Below, piece by piece: positions 22,502-32,957 of a stretch of 64,000 nt of DNA. Within the stretch, counting starts at the first letter, position 1. Each line of letters opens with the position of its first letter. A program made the position numbers and the translations under genes. The notes below the pieces were generated by a model that did not search any database, was not told the origin of the DNA, and worked only from the letters and a program-made list of their open reading frames with translations. Location: assembly GCA_029237695.1 (NCBI GenBank), contig CM055278.1:68997188-69061187 (forward strand), read 5' to 3'. Source of the DNA: Conchocele bisecta. Taxonomy: Eukaryota; Mollusca; Bivalvia; Lucinida; Thyasiridae.

Positions 22502-22635
22502 GTCTTTGTTTATAGAAGCGTGACATTCGTGTTTTTGTTTTGTGTTCTATTGTTCTATGGCAAGCCGTCCGCCTGTGATTGAGATTCGAATGGGGAATAC
22601 GTATACAAAATCAAACGTATTTCGCATTCTTATAC

Positions 22636-23136
22636 GCCACCCCCTGCGATAATCTTGCCAATATTTGTCACTTTCTTTATTATTACAAAATACTGTGCTT
22701 GGAAGAAATCAGCTTCTTGATTGACTGAGCCTGAACTGTGATACAGTTTAGGCTCAGCCAATCAAACTGCTTGATTGCGAGTTGATATTATCAATAGAAG
22801 TTCAGAAACGTTGACATATTGGCAAGATTAACGCAGGCTACAGCTCAGGTACAGCCAATCAAACTGCTTGATTGCGAGTTGATATTGTCAATAGAAGTTC
22901 AGAAACGTTGACATATTGGCAAGATTAACGCATGCTACAGCTCAGGCTCAGCCAATCAAACTGATTGATTGCGAGTTGATATTGTCAATAGATGTTCAGA
23001 AACGTTGACATATTGGCAAGATTAACGCATGCTACAGCTCAGGCACAGCCAATCAAACTACTTGATTGCGAGTTGATATTGCCAATAGACGTCCAGAAAC
23101 GTTGACACATTGACAAGATTAACGCAGGCTGTGGTG
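22636..23136. repeat. Foldback element expanded into four ~97-bp tandem units
   Basis: Starts CCTGCGATAATCTTGCCAAT and ends ATTGACAAGATTAACGCAGG, like the simple foldback at 25,042-25,252. Between these, AGCCAATCAAACTGCTTGAT, TGCGAGTTGATATT, TCAATAGAAGTTCAGAAACG and TTGACATATTGGCAAGATTA repeat at about 22,757, 22,855, 22,952 and 23,047. It lies directly upstream of the receptor gene. Confidence 0.85.
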
Positions 23137-23469
23137 TAAGGGCACATTCAAGTGTAAGCATTCGTGTCTCGGATTCATCGAGGTTATACACTGACGTTGT
23201 ATTCGAATCTACCTCCTCCCCAAAACTAAGTATTCACTGTCTGACAGGCTACACACTAACCCTATCAACACTATATACGTCTATAGTGGTGTTAGCAAAC
23301 AGTGTATATTCAGATGAACCGGCTCCATGTTTGTCACAGAGACATTATCCTGGGTTCCTTTCTGCCAAATCGTCTCGCGAAGTACAACATCCAATAGGGC
23401 GTCGAAAATAAAATGGCATCGATGATGATTTACGGAATGGTGCAAGGGTTTCCTAGTGGACCCGGTTCG

Positions 23470-23630
23470 TGACGAGTCGTTTCATCAGGATCTGTACTTT
23501 TTACAATTATTTTAGTAAAACAAAACATCCAATTTTATAAACCGGTCTGGAAATAATTGTGTGATGATTGGATTTGTTGGAAAATCAACATGTCACAGAG
23601 TCCATTCCTGTTACTCAGGGTGAAAGGGTT
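23470..23630. repeat. GATGAGCCGGCTC / GTGCAGATCC dispersed hairpin repeat
   Basis: GTTTCATCAGGATCTGTACT, TTTTTACAATTATTTTAG, AACATCCAATTTTATAAACC and AGAGTCCATTCCTGTTACTC match the member at 44,372-44,590. Other members: 5745-5865, 50,545-50,640, 54,705-54,830. Confidence 0.6.
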
Positions 23631-23639
23631 AAGAAAACA

Positions 23640-24320
23640 TGCTACTGAAATTGGTATAGGTTACATAAATATCTCAGGTTTGCAAATAACCCGAATTCTC
23701 TGTCTGGAACGCAGGGAGATTTACAGTAAGTCGTTCTGCGTTACAGACAGTAAGTTCGGGTTAATTTGCAGAAAGAACGTCAGAAATAAAATATTCAGAG
23801 TAATTTTCCAAAAATAATAAAACGCTGCGACTGCGGAAATTAATCTTCGCATATTTGGTTTCTCTAATCAGCGAGTCACGCATATGCCTTTGTCAGATTT
23901 ACTAACCGGAAATGAATAACTGTGCCAATTTTACCTCAGCCGTTGAAGAGGTAGTCACGTTAGATAATAAACCTAAGGGAAATAATATGTTAGCGAACTT
24001 GGCTATATACAATTGATATCGCTAACATGTCGAACGAAGATCCACAGATTTGTATAAATTGTAATTAATGTTGTATGTTCGTCATTTCTTCGTAGAACAA
24101 ATATTGTTGTTACGCCACATTTGAATTACCACACACATATGTATTTAATCAATCTGCTGCATGGTCTATCGTGTAGGATATGGTCCATTTCATTGAAACT
24201 TTCTAGAAATCACACCTATATTTCTTTTATTTTCATTTATTCACACCTGATACTTTTTTGTAAGACATTCCGTAATATGTCGTGTATTGTCACGGTTTCA
24301 ACATTAGTAACACGTCCATC
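23640..24320. other. Intergenic sequence without recognised genes
   Basis: Short internal hairpin near 23,715-23,765 (CGCAGGGAGATTTACAG / GTTACAGACAG). No supported ORF. Confidence 0.35.
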
Positions 24321-24326
24321 CATATA

Positions 24327-24519
24327 TGAAACACGCCATGTGATTTTGTATCTAAGAACATGTGCGATATCTCATGAAAAATGATATTTTCCGTAAATGA
24401 CGTCGAAGGAAATATAATTCTCAATTTGCTATGAATAATTCGTCATCTTTCGAAAATATAACAGTATCTGTAAACATATTTCATTGAAAAATCGCACAAA
24501 GTCACATGGCGTGTCTCAA
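24327..24519. repeat. MITE with GAAACACGCCATGTGATTTTGTA ends
   Basis: GAAACACGCCATGTGATTTT to GTCACATGGCGTGTCTC with an internal GATATTTTCCGTAAATGACG block. Same family as 191-420. Confidence 0.75.
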
Positions 24520-24689
24520 TTACTTCATTTCATCTCAAACAAATAGTTAAACGAATAAACGACAAGTTTGTCTCATATGCATTTTGGCACTCACAGCTCA
24601 ACCCAGATAATGTTCAGCCACTCCGCTACTTCAGCGTGTTCTAGTTTGATACCGCTATTCTCTAACTATATATTGGAAAAGCTACCGGT

Positions 24690-24985
24690 ATTGTGCTTTC
24701 AGAATAACCTGTCCATTTGAACATTGACAACAATATTAAAAATATTGTGCGCTTTAAGAATAGCATGTTGAACGTAACATGAATATTCATGAGGGCGGGG
24801 TCTAGTAAAAACATATTGTGCTTTCAGAATACCATGTTCGCTTGAACGTATCATGAATATTCATGAGGGCGGGGTCTAGTGAAACAATAGAAAAGAGATA
24901 TTGTGCTTTCAGAATAACATTATGCATTTGAACTTTGACATGAATATTCATGAAGATGGGGTTTGGTAATAATAGGACTGTATTT
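24690..24985. repeat. Degenerate tandem repeat, 4 units of ~73-86 bp
   Basis: ATATTGTGCTTTCAGAATA recurs near 24,690, 24,742, 24,813 and 24,898. ATGAATATTCATGAGGGCGG, whose core ATGAATATTCAT is palindromic, recurs near 24,779, 24,852 and 24,938. Confidence 0.7.
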
Positions 24986-25041
24986 GGTTTGTTTCTATAT
25001 CTTATGCTCAATTGTACTGGACATAGTTCACTTTCACAACC

Positions 25042-25252
25042 GCCTGCGTTAATATTGCCAAATTAGTCAACGTTACTGAATATCTATTGGCAATTCCATC
25101 TCACAATCAAGCGACTTGATTGTCTGAGCCCGAGCTGTAACACAGCTGAGGCTCAGTCAATCAAGCTGCATGATTTCAAACAAAATATTCAAGTATTTTG
25201 AAACAAGGACATTGACAGATATTGGCAAGGTTAACGCAGGCGGTAGTGTATC
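25042..25252. repeat. Foldback MITE with CGCCTGCGTTAATATTGCCAA ends
   Basis: CGCCTGCGTTAATATTGCCA at the left and TTGGCAAGGTTAACGCAGGC at the right, with inner AATCAAGCGACTTGATTG and CTGAGCCCGAGCTG / CAGCTGAGGCTCAG stems. Unexpanded relative of 22,636-23,136. Confidence 0.8.
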
Positions 25253-25329
25253 CACCAGATAAGCTTTGTTTGTTTAATGGTGTTTAACGACATATCAACA
25301 GCTAGGATCATTTAAAGCCGGGTACACCA

Positions 25330-25634
25330 GTAGCCTATTTCATCAACATTGCAAAGTATACTTTTCTAACAAAGTATACTTTGAGGGAGAAATTTTCAAT
25401 TTTAGGATAAATTTATTAATTTTTATTATACTGAATTTATTACATTATCACAGCCATTTTGGCTGTGATAATGTAATAAATTCAGTATAATAATTCTGCA
25501 TACTTTTAATCATCAAATATATGCAGTAGTTAGTTCTATATGAAATAATGCATTTCAGGAAAAATAAATGATTGCTCCCTCAAAGTATACTTTGCTAGAA
25601 AAGTATACTTTGCAATGTTGGTGAAATCGGCTAC
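25330..25634. repeat. Palindromic MITE (GTAGCCGATTTCACC family), best-preserved copy
   Basis: Almost perfect foldback: GTAGCCTATTTCATCAACAT to ATGTTGGTGAAATCGGCTAC, with AAAGTATACTTTGAGGGAG in both arms and the central CACAGCCATTTTGGCTGTG palindrome. Confidence 0.85.
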
Positions 25635-25729
25635 AGATAAGTAGCACCAATTTGCTGTTTGTCTTGAAACACATTGTCCTTTGATATCATTAGACATATT
25701 ATGTCTAATATAAGTCATATTATGTCTAA

Positions 25730-25952
25730 TATAAGCCATTTGATTTTCGATCCTAAGCATGTGCGCGATTTTCATGAAAAGTATTTACCAAATTTATGAT
25801 ATTATCCTTAAATGACGTCGAAAGTTAACGAAATGATGAGAGAAAAAGTCTGCTTTCGACGTGAATTGACAGAAAATATCGCAGTTTCTGTAAAATAAAA
25901 TTCATGAAAAATCCCACATTTTCTTAGCTACAAAATCACATGGCTTGTCTCA
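25730..25952. repeat. MITE with GCCATGTGATTTTG ends, diverged
   Basis: AGCCATTTGATTTTCGATCC to GCTACAAAATCACATGGCTT. Internal GATATTATCCTTAAATGACG matches the 24,327 copy. Confidence 0.65.
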
Positions 25953-26080
25953 TAAGGAAGTTAGGAGTGCCTTAGAATCGTCTCTTAGAGATTATTGTGC
26001 AAGTGATTTCAGCACGGTCAACAGCCTTTTACATATAGCCGTGAATCACATTACTTGTTTACAGCTGGACATCCTTATAT

Positions 26081-26332
26081 GTGGCTGTGTCTGGAGAAAT
26101 AGGGCGTATGGGTTTCGCGACCACCCGTGTAGATCCAGATCAGCCTGTGCATCCACACAGTCTGATCAGGATCTGCACTGTTGGCCATTACATCAATGAA
26201 ACACCCGCCATCCTTCTGATAAGCAATACAGATCGTTATCAGGCTACTTGATTGTGCTACAATGTATATTGATTAGGATCGAAACTGGTCACAAATCCAT
26301 AAGCCCGATTTCTCCAGTCACAGCCACATTTA
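26081..26332. repeat. GTGGCTGGAGAAATGGGGC repeat, complete copy
   Basis: Inverted ends GTGGCTGTGTCTGGAGAAAT and GATTTCTCCAGTCACAGCCAC, with GATCCAGATCAGCCTGTGCA and TCTGATCAGGATCTGCACTG internally. Reference copy for 11,948-13,325, 52,310-52,512 and 54,372-54,690. Confidence 0.75.
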
Positions 26333-26477
26333 CAATTGTGCGTGAATAGCCATGGCAACCGTTGGAAGTATACGCGCATAGACCAGTCTTATATATAGGT
26401 TATCGAACTTTGAACACCACACGTTACTTCCCTTAGACGTACTATATGTGTAGTATGAAATATTGCAATTGATTTAA

Positions 26478-26716
26478 AGGTACATGCTCACTCAAAATGT
26501 TCTTTATAGGAATTAAATAAGTGTATAATTGTGTCACTATTCCACCAGTTCTAAACATTACGTGTGCCTGCTATACATATAGATATTGGCATTATTATAC
26601 ATTTTATATCAGACGTAAATTTCCACACTGATATCAAGGGCGATAACCGTGTTTCCTTAAATGTTAACGGAGATTACTATTGATTCTGTATCTAATTGTT
26701 GATGTCCAATGATCAT
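26478..26716. mobile_element. TTAA-type MITE, left half, target of the giant palindrome
   Basis: AGGTACATGCTCACTCAAAA end next to TTAA (26,474-26,477), then the family interior (TTATACATTTTATATCAGAC, TTTCCACACTGATATCA) up to CCAATGATCAT. The family continues at 44,073 with GATCATACTTTATAATCTGT. Intact copies at 8720 and 61,526 show these two parts are adjacent in the empty element. Confidence 0.88.
26711..26716. repeat. Target-site duplication GATCAT, left
   Basis: GATCAT directly precedes AGTAGTATAG. The matching copy is at 44,073-44,078. Empty MITE copies (for example near 8927) have one GATCAT. Confidence 0.85.
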
Positions 26717-26944
26717 AGTAGTATAGATGTCGGTTTAAGTTCAAAACAAAATGGCCGCCATTCTATTGTTCGATAGTTATATAATATAACACGAACGTTT
26801 TTCACAGCCATTGTATCGGCTACCATTCATTAGTTATATAATATATGACCACAGTGAACAACATTGTGGTACTACATAATATTATACTATAGTTATGTAA
26901 TATATACCCCATGTTTACCGACGCCTCCATATTGGATTTCCTAA

Positions 26945-27085
26945 ATATAGTGGATCATTCGCATATAAGGTTTTCACGTCCCGCCGCCATCTTGGATTAT
27001 ACAAACTGATCCTACCCAAAATAATAAAAAGAAAAAAGTACGCGTTGTTCACCCGAAGACGAATGAAACGATAAAAAAACTTCAC

Positions 27086-27117
<32 letters not shown>

Positions 27118-27410
27118 TTCACAAAAAACTTCACAAAAACTTCACAAATTTTTTTATAAAACTTTAAAAAACTTTGATCTCAAAACTGACCAATGAAATC
27201 GCGGAACGATGATGTCATTCTCAGAACGACTCGACATACACTCCCCGATGAAATCCAATGCCCTAGTCCGATACAGTAAAATTATTCTTCATTGTATGTA
27301 CAACATTGTACCAGGTGTCAAATTACACACATACGTATAGCGACTGTCAATATCGACATACACTCCCCGATGAAATCCAATGCCCCAGTCCGACGCAGTA
27401 AAATTATTCA
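26945..27410. repeat. Arm-internal direct repeat, unit 1 (left arm)
   Basis: GCATATAAGGTTTTCACGTC, CCGCCGCCATCTTGGATT, an A-rich AAACTTTAAAA tract (27,075-27,170) and a well-conserved block of about 225 bp (27,172-27,396) containing TCGACATACACTCCCCGATG twice. Unit 2 with the same order is at 29,008-29,645. Mirror images lie near 43,380-43,845 and 41,145-41,780. Confidence 0.75.
27005..27073. repeat. Short direct duplication inside the arm
   Basis: CAAACTGATCCTACCCAAAA and GTTGTTCACCCGAAGACGAA with the intervening A-rich spacer recur at 27,709-27,781. Both are preceded by a GCCGCCATCTTGGATT block. Confidence 0.7.
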
Positions 27411-28699
27411 TCAAATTACGTTATGTCCCAAATATTACTAACCATACTGGAGCTTTTCATTCTAACATAGACTACAACACATCTATACAATATCGATATT
27501 ATTAAATCTACACGCTTACCTTAAATGGAGTTATATTCATAATAATATATTACACACCTTAACAGTACCTATACTGACCATGCATTAGTGTATATGGCAC
27601 GTCGTGACTGTCACTAGTTATATAATGTATTGATATACCTGTGCAGAAGGTTTTAAATGTAAACAAACCGCCGCCATCTTGGATTACTGAATATAGTACC
27701 CAAATAATACAAACTGATCCTACCCAAAATAATAAAAAGAAAAAAGTACACGTTGTTCACCCGAAGACGAATGAAACGATGTACAAACATGCGCTGTATA
27801 GCCAATTCTCCCACATACCTTACACGTCCAATCAGAACTGACCAATAATTGCAACCATTGTAGTCCCAGACCAGCCTGCTCGTCCATATAATGTATTGAC
27901 ACGCATGTGCAGAAAGTTTTAACGTCAAACAATCGGTCGCCATCTTGGATTTAACTACAAAACAAACCGTCGCCATTTGCAAGCCAGCATAGACCCCGAT
28001 CAGTCTGCACAGACACCGCCATCTTGGATTTACTAAATAACGCGCGAAATATCAAAAAGATGTACAAACATGTAGCTAATTCACTTACCCATAGCCCGAC
28101 GCTCTGTATACATTCATTATACATTGTACTAGGGGTCCCCTAGTCCGAGAGCGCTGAGCTAACTATTGTTCGATAGTTATTACCACCAAAGTTTTCACAG
28201 CCATTGTAGTGTCTACTATTTATTAGTTATATAATACATGACCACAGCGAAAAACATTACGGCAATACATAACATTATACCATATATTATCCAATGTCTA
28301 ACGTCATACTATTCATTATAATATAATATATGTCCCAATGTTTACAACAGCGAACGCGTATATATATCTGTTGAAACTCTGTAGACAAACATACAACTGA
28401 CATCGTTACCACAGCGCACATATAATATTGGTTATATATAGATAGGACAACTTGCGGCCATCGTTACCACAGCGAATATATATTGGTTAAATATATATAG
28501 ACAGTCATACACCGGTAAGTAAGTTTTATATTTTACACTTTATGTTAGCGTAGTTTTGGCACGCGGTATAATTTTTGTACAAAATGTGGAAACGTCATCA
28601 TTTATCCAACAACACTACGATTCAACATGTACTTTGTAATTTTAGTAATCAACTATAATACTCACCGAGAGCTGATCATACGTTCTGTATGTTCTTGAC

Positions 28700-28725
28700 A
28701 GGTACACACACACACACACACACAT
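28700..28725. repeat. (CA)n microsatellite in the left arm
   Basis: About eleven CA units. The mirror (GT)n at about 42,080-42,098 is shorter, one of the clearest arm-to-arm differences. Confidence 0.85.
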
Positions 28726-29007
28726 GGTTTCTGCCGACTTCAGGCGGCATCAGTGGGACTGTCCTGTCACCATACCCTACCCCACCCACCACCCCCCTCA
28801 CACTAGCAAATCACTCTGCAGGGTGACACACCATCGTCACTATTATTTTTCCGTTAATGCCAATATATTCTGAATGTGCGTTCACAATCGAAACAAGTTT
28901 TGATAACTCAAACCACGCATTGTCATGTCACTTATAGTCACGTGGTATACATTCCATCATCATATGCGTCAATTCATGTATGATGGTTCCCACATAACTT
29001 AATATAG

Positions 29008-29645
29008 TAGCTCATTTGCATATAAGGATTTTCACGTCCCGCCGACATCTTGGATTTACTGTACATATGACTTTAAAAACTTTAAAAACTTAAAAAAATT
29101 AAAAAAAAAATTAAAAACTTTAAAAAATTTCAAAAGCTTTAAAAAATTTCAAAAACTTTAAAGAACTCAAAAAAACTTTAAAAAATTCACAAAAAATTTC
29201 AAAAAATTTAAAATAAAACTTCATGAAAAATTTCAAGAACTTTAAAAACTTTAAAAAAACAAAACTTCGAAAATGATATTTTTCTTTAAAAATGTTAAAA
29301 AAAGTATTTTGTTTAAAAATTAAAATATACGATGTTCACAGCACGGTGACTAACGATCGAATGACACGAGATACATCTTGTTGAACAATCAGAACGCCGT
29401 ATTGTTAACCAATCAAAATCGATCTCAAAACTGACCAATGAAATCGCGGAACGATGATGTCAATCTCAGAACGACTCGACATACACTCCCCGATGAAATC
29501 CAGTGCCCTAGTCCGATACAGTAAAATTATTCTTCATTGTATGTACAACATTGTACCAGGTGTCAAATTACGCACATACGCATATCGACTGTCAATATCG
29601 ACATACACTCCCCGATGAAATCCAATACCCTAGTCCGACGCTCTA
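29008..29645. repeat. Arm-internal direct repeat, unit 2, with long phased A-tracts
   Basis: Same order as unit 1, but the A-rich tract is expanded to about 260 bp (29,075-29,335) of AACTTTAAAAA-type runs spaced roughly 10-11 bp, the spacing associated with intrinsically curved DNA. It then has the conserved 225-bp block with two more CATACACTCCCCGATGAAAT copies. Confidence 0.7.
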
Positions 29646-32046
29646 GCGCTATACTATTCATTAGACTATGTTATATAATATATATAAACATATTGCATCA
29701 TACTTTGCATAGCCCAATATCGATCAATCCCTGCCTGATATGTGTTGCCCTGACCAACCGTCAAATATCTTCATCATATAGGATAACTCTATTACGACTG
29801 AGTCTCCATATATCACATGCACTCACACTCAGCTGTTTCACGGCATTACATAACGGCTTCGTGCGATAGGAGAATGAACTAGCTAGGTTAAATTAACCGC
29901 TTCATTGCCTCCTTCATTTAATTCACATATTTCGACTGTGTAGTGGCAGATATTAGTAAATCGGAAACAAACGGGCCAACGGTCATTGGACTGCCATTTT
30001 TTTGGGCTCAATGCCCGGGTTTGGAAGGTCCTCGAGCCAATTCCTACCCTTAAATATAAGATAATAATAATAACCCTTGATCACTGTGATATTCGAATTA
30101 ACGTGTCAGGCTAACATGTATCTCACTTCCCGAACATGTTTACTTTATTGAAAATTACATTTATGACCACGTGAAAATATTTTCCGTAAATGACATCGCA
30201 AATAATTTATACCAAATGTGGAATTAAATATGTTTTTAATACAACAGAGCAAAGACATATTTCACAGCTATATGATAAGACTTCGCGGATGGACATACTT
30301 AACTGGGTGGCTAACTTGTACACCTTTGTATTTCTGAACGGTTTCTATCCTAGTTGTACAAACATAGTTAAAATATGTTTAGTTTGCAGAAAATAATTTT
30401 ACCCTGGTTGTACAAATAAAGTGCAAGGACGTTTAGTTTGCAGTAAATAATTCGCGATTATTCGACAAAAAAATAAATAAAATAATTACCATGTTACCAG
30501 TAATTATTTATAGCTGTATACTGAACACAAAATAACAAGTGCAAATTATATAAATTGCTTCTAGCTCATACTGGACTATTTCGCCAATATGCCTGGCTTA
30601 GCATGGCCAGTTACTCTTGTTATCGAGACATTTTGCCTGCTTACCTGGTCAAGATTTTATATGGAAACATATAGCAATATTTTGGAAAATTGTCTATAAC
30701 ATCATTATTTGTTAAATGGCAACCTATTATAGCATCAGGCATCAATGTATAAAGTATTATCCTTCGTATGGTATAAATGTGTATATAACAGAAAGTTGTT
30801 TTCCTATGTCCATTTAAGTTTTTATTCAAGAGATTTGCGCCTTATATGCTATATACAAAATATTGCGACAAAACAAAATTATCTACATTTACCAAACTTT
30901 ATAGCACACTTATCTATATTGTACATTCTATTATAGCATATGACTATTTCGATATGTTTTCCTTCTTTAATTTGATACTTAAATCTTAATAATAAGTTTA
31001 TGTCTTCATATGTCCATTTTTATTTAAAAATCGAACTTTTCAAAATTCTCGCATTTTCCTGACTGTGAAATATACGCTAAGTCGTATACTTTATTGGACT
31101 ACGGGTTTTACATTATTTTTTCTCTCTTATGTTCGTTTTAAATTATAAGTATACGTGTGCTTAAATGTGACAGTAACATGTTTCATATCTTGAAATCAAG
31201 ATCAATGTTAATCAATAATTAATTAGTATTTGTCTCTTTTGGATAGACATATGGACGGACGAATAGAAAATCGTAGTGATTAACAAAACATTTGCTCTCA
31301 TTATTTTGTTCGTCGACATACGTTTTAATAAATATATATTGAATAAGAATGTGTCTATTTTCAAACATTCTATCCAAATAATAGTTTCAGTTTTTAATAA
31401 TCTGTACCGTGAATTATGTATTTTAAATTGGTAATTAATCAATAAACTAATATAGGATCAGGTAGGACTACTTGACATTGGTGGTAAGTGAAACCAGTAT
31501 AGAAATTTACAATCGATAACGGTGTTTGTACATCATTGACATCTGATCAGTATCTACACTTGATGCTGTCTATCGATGATCTGTACTGATTAGCAGTGCG
31601 TTTTTTCTTTGTGGTGGTTTGCCAACAAGACAGACCGGCTATGAGTCAGATAATGAAAATGCATTTGCACAGATGACTTTTCATCACCATTTCAACAAAG
31701 TGGTTTATACAAAAGAGAAAAGTATGAAAAATTACATTCGACATGTCCAGTTATGAAATATAATTTAATATCGAATCCTTTCTCAATATCACACGCTGGT
31801 AATCTTAATTAATGCTAGGGCTGGGATAATTGATCAATTAAATGCTATTTGATTAGGAGGAGTGGTATTGCCTTGTCGTCCGGTTATCTGACAGGCCAGC
31901 TTCGTCCAACGTGTTATTATTGTTCGTTTATTCTTGTTCTTGACCCGATGAGCCCAGTTAACTTATCACATGAATCATATTAATCACATTAATCATGGCT
32001 TCTTCGACAACTTTACGTATGCGATCTGAAGTTATTAATTACAAAA
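29646..32046. other. AT-rich part of the left arm without recognised genes
   Basis: Several frames of 60-110 codons appear, mirrored in the other arm, but none has a known motif and all are Ile/Tyr/Asn/Lys-rich as expected from AT-rich DNA. No polymerase or integrase motif found. Confidence 0.5.
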
Positions 32047-32934
32047 CTCTTCACGAGGGTGAAACATTGCCAAGATAATATGTTCAACGAAATCGTTCTA
32101 CAACTGCACATGTTGAGGTTCTGCCAAATACCTATACTGTGGAAAGGATTATCTCCAGAAAAGAAACAGAATCTGTAAGTATGGGTAATGATGAAATATA
32201 TAGATACTACAGGGTGACCAAAACTGAAATGTAAATCCGCATATTCCTAAAATAAATTATGTTGTGTTCCTCATTGGAAATTCGCATGGATACGGTTCAA
32301 ATGAGTGACCGCAACATGTACTTTTATGGAAGAATAAGAAAGAGATAACGTCATTTCCTCTAAAATCTATCAAAGGCGTCAAAAAGCAAACATTCTCATT
32401 TCATTTGTTTATGATTTGTTAGCAAATGTATAAACTCAACGTGATAATACAATTCTCAACGGTACATTTAGAAATGCCTATTCATTCGATGGAACACATT
32501 TTCTATTTCACATTAAAATTCACCAACTGCATCTGCGACCAATGCAGCCCCGAGCCTAATCTGATCAGGGTCTATACTATATCTCGACTTGCACATGTGT
32601 GATGTAATAAAACATGGGTATAACAGGCCTTTCCTTCACAATGTTATATGGAAGCAATTAACAGTTCTTGTGAAAATACACTAAAATGGAACGTTTAGTT
32701 GATGTATTTCAGCCCAGCCAATTGAATATATTTCCATTAATTTTGGGATTTGCCTATTTTTTCAACATACAGGGTCATTCTGTTTGAGGTCAAATTGAAC
32801 TCGTTTCTTAACATAATTGTACAATTTATCTGGTCCAGAGAAACTAGCAGGCTTTGACGGGTCGAAATATATCGAGTGCAGATAATTTTCCATTTCTGTA
32901 GAGTGTAATATTCTTCATATAAATGGTGTTGTTC
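32047..32934. repeat. Module inverted repeat A, left arm outer copy
   Basis: Runs CTCTTCACGAGGGTGAAACA ... CTTCATATAAATGGTGTTG. Its reverse complement is at 34,317-35,203, so the pair flanks the ATPase gene. The two further copies in the right arm are 35,596-36,481 and 37,861-38,748. Confidence 0.85.
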
Positions 32935-32957
32935 TTATGCTGTTTGAGATTTAATCG

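Noticed and set aside
27641..27982. Frames of 60-110 codons in the outer arms as Polinton capsid or protease genes
   Set aside because: No catalytic or capsid motif is visible, several overlap on both strands, and composition follows the AT-rich DNA.
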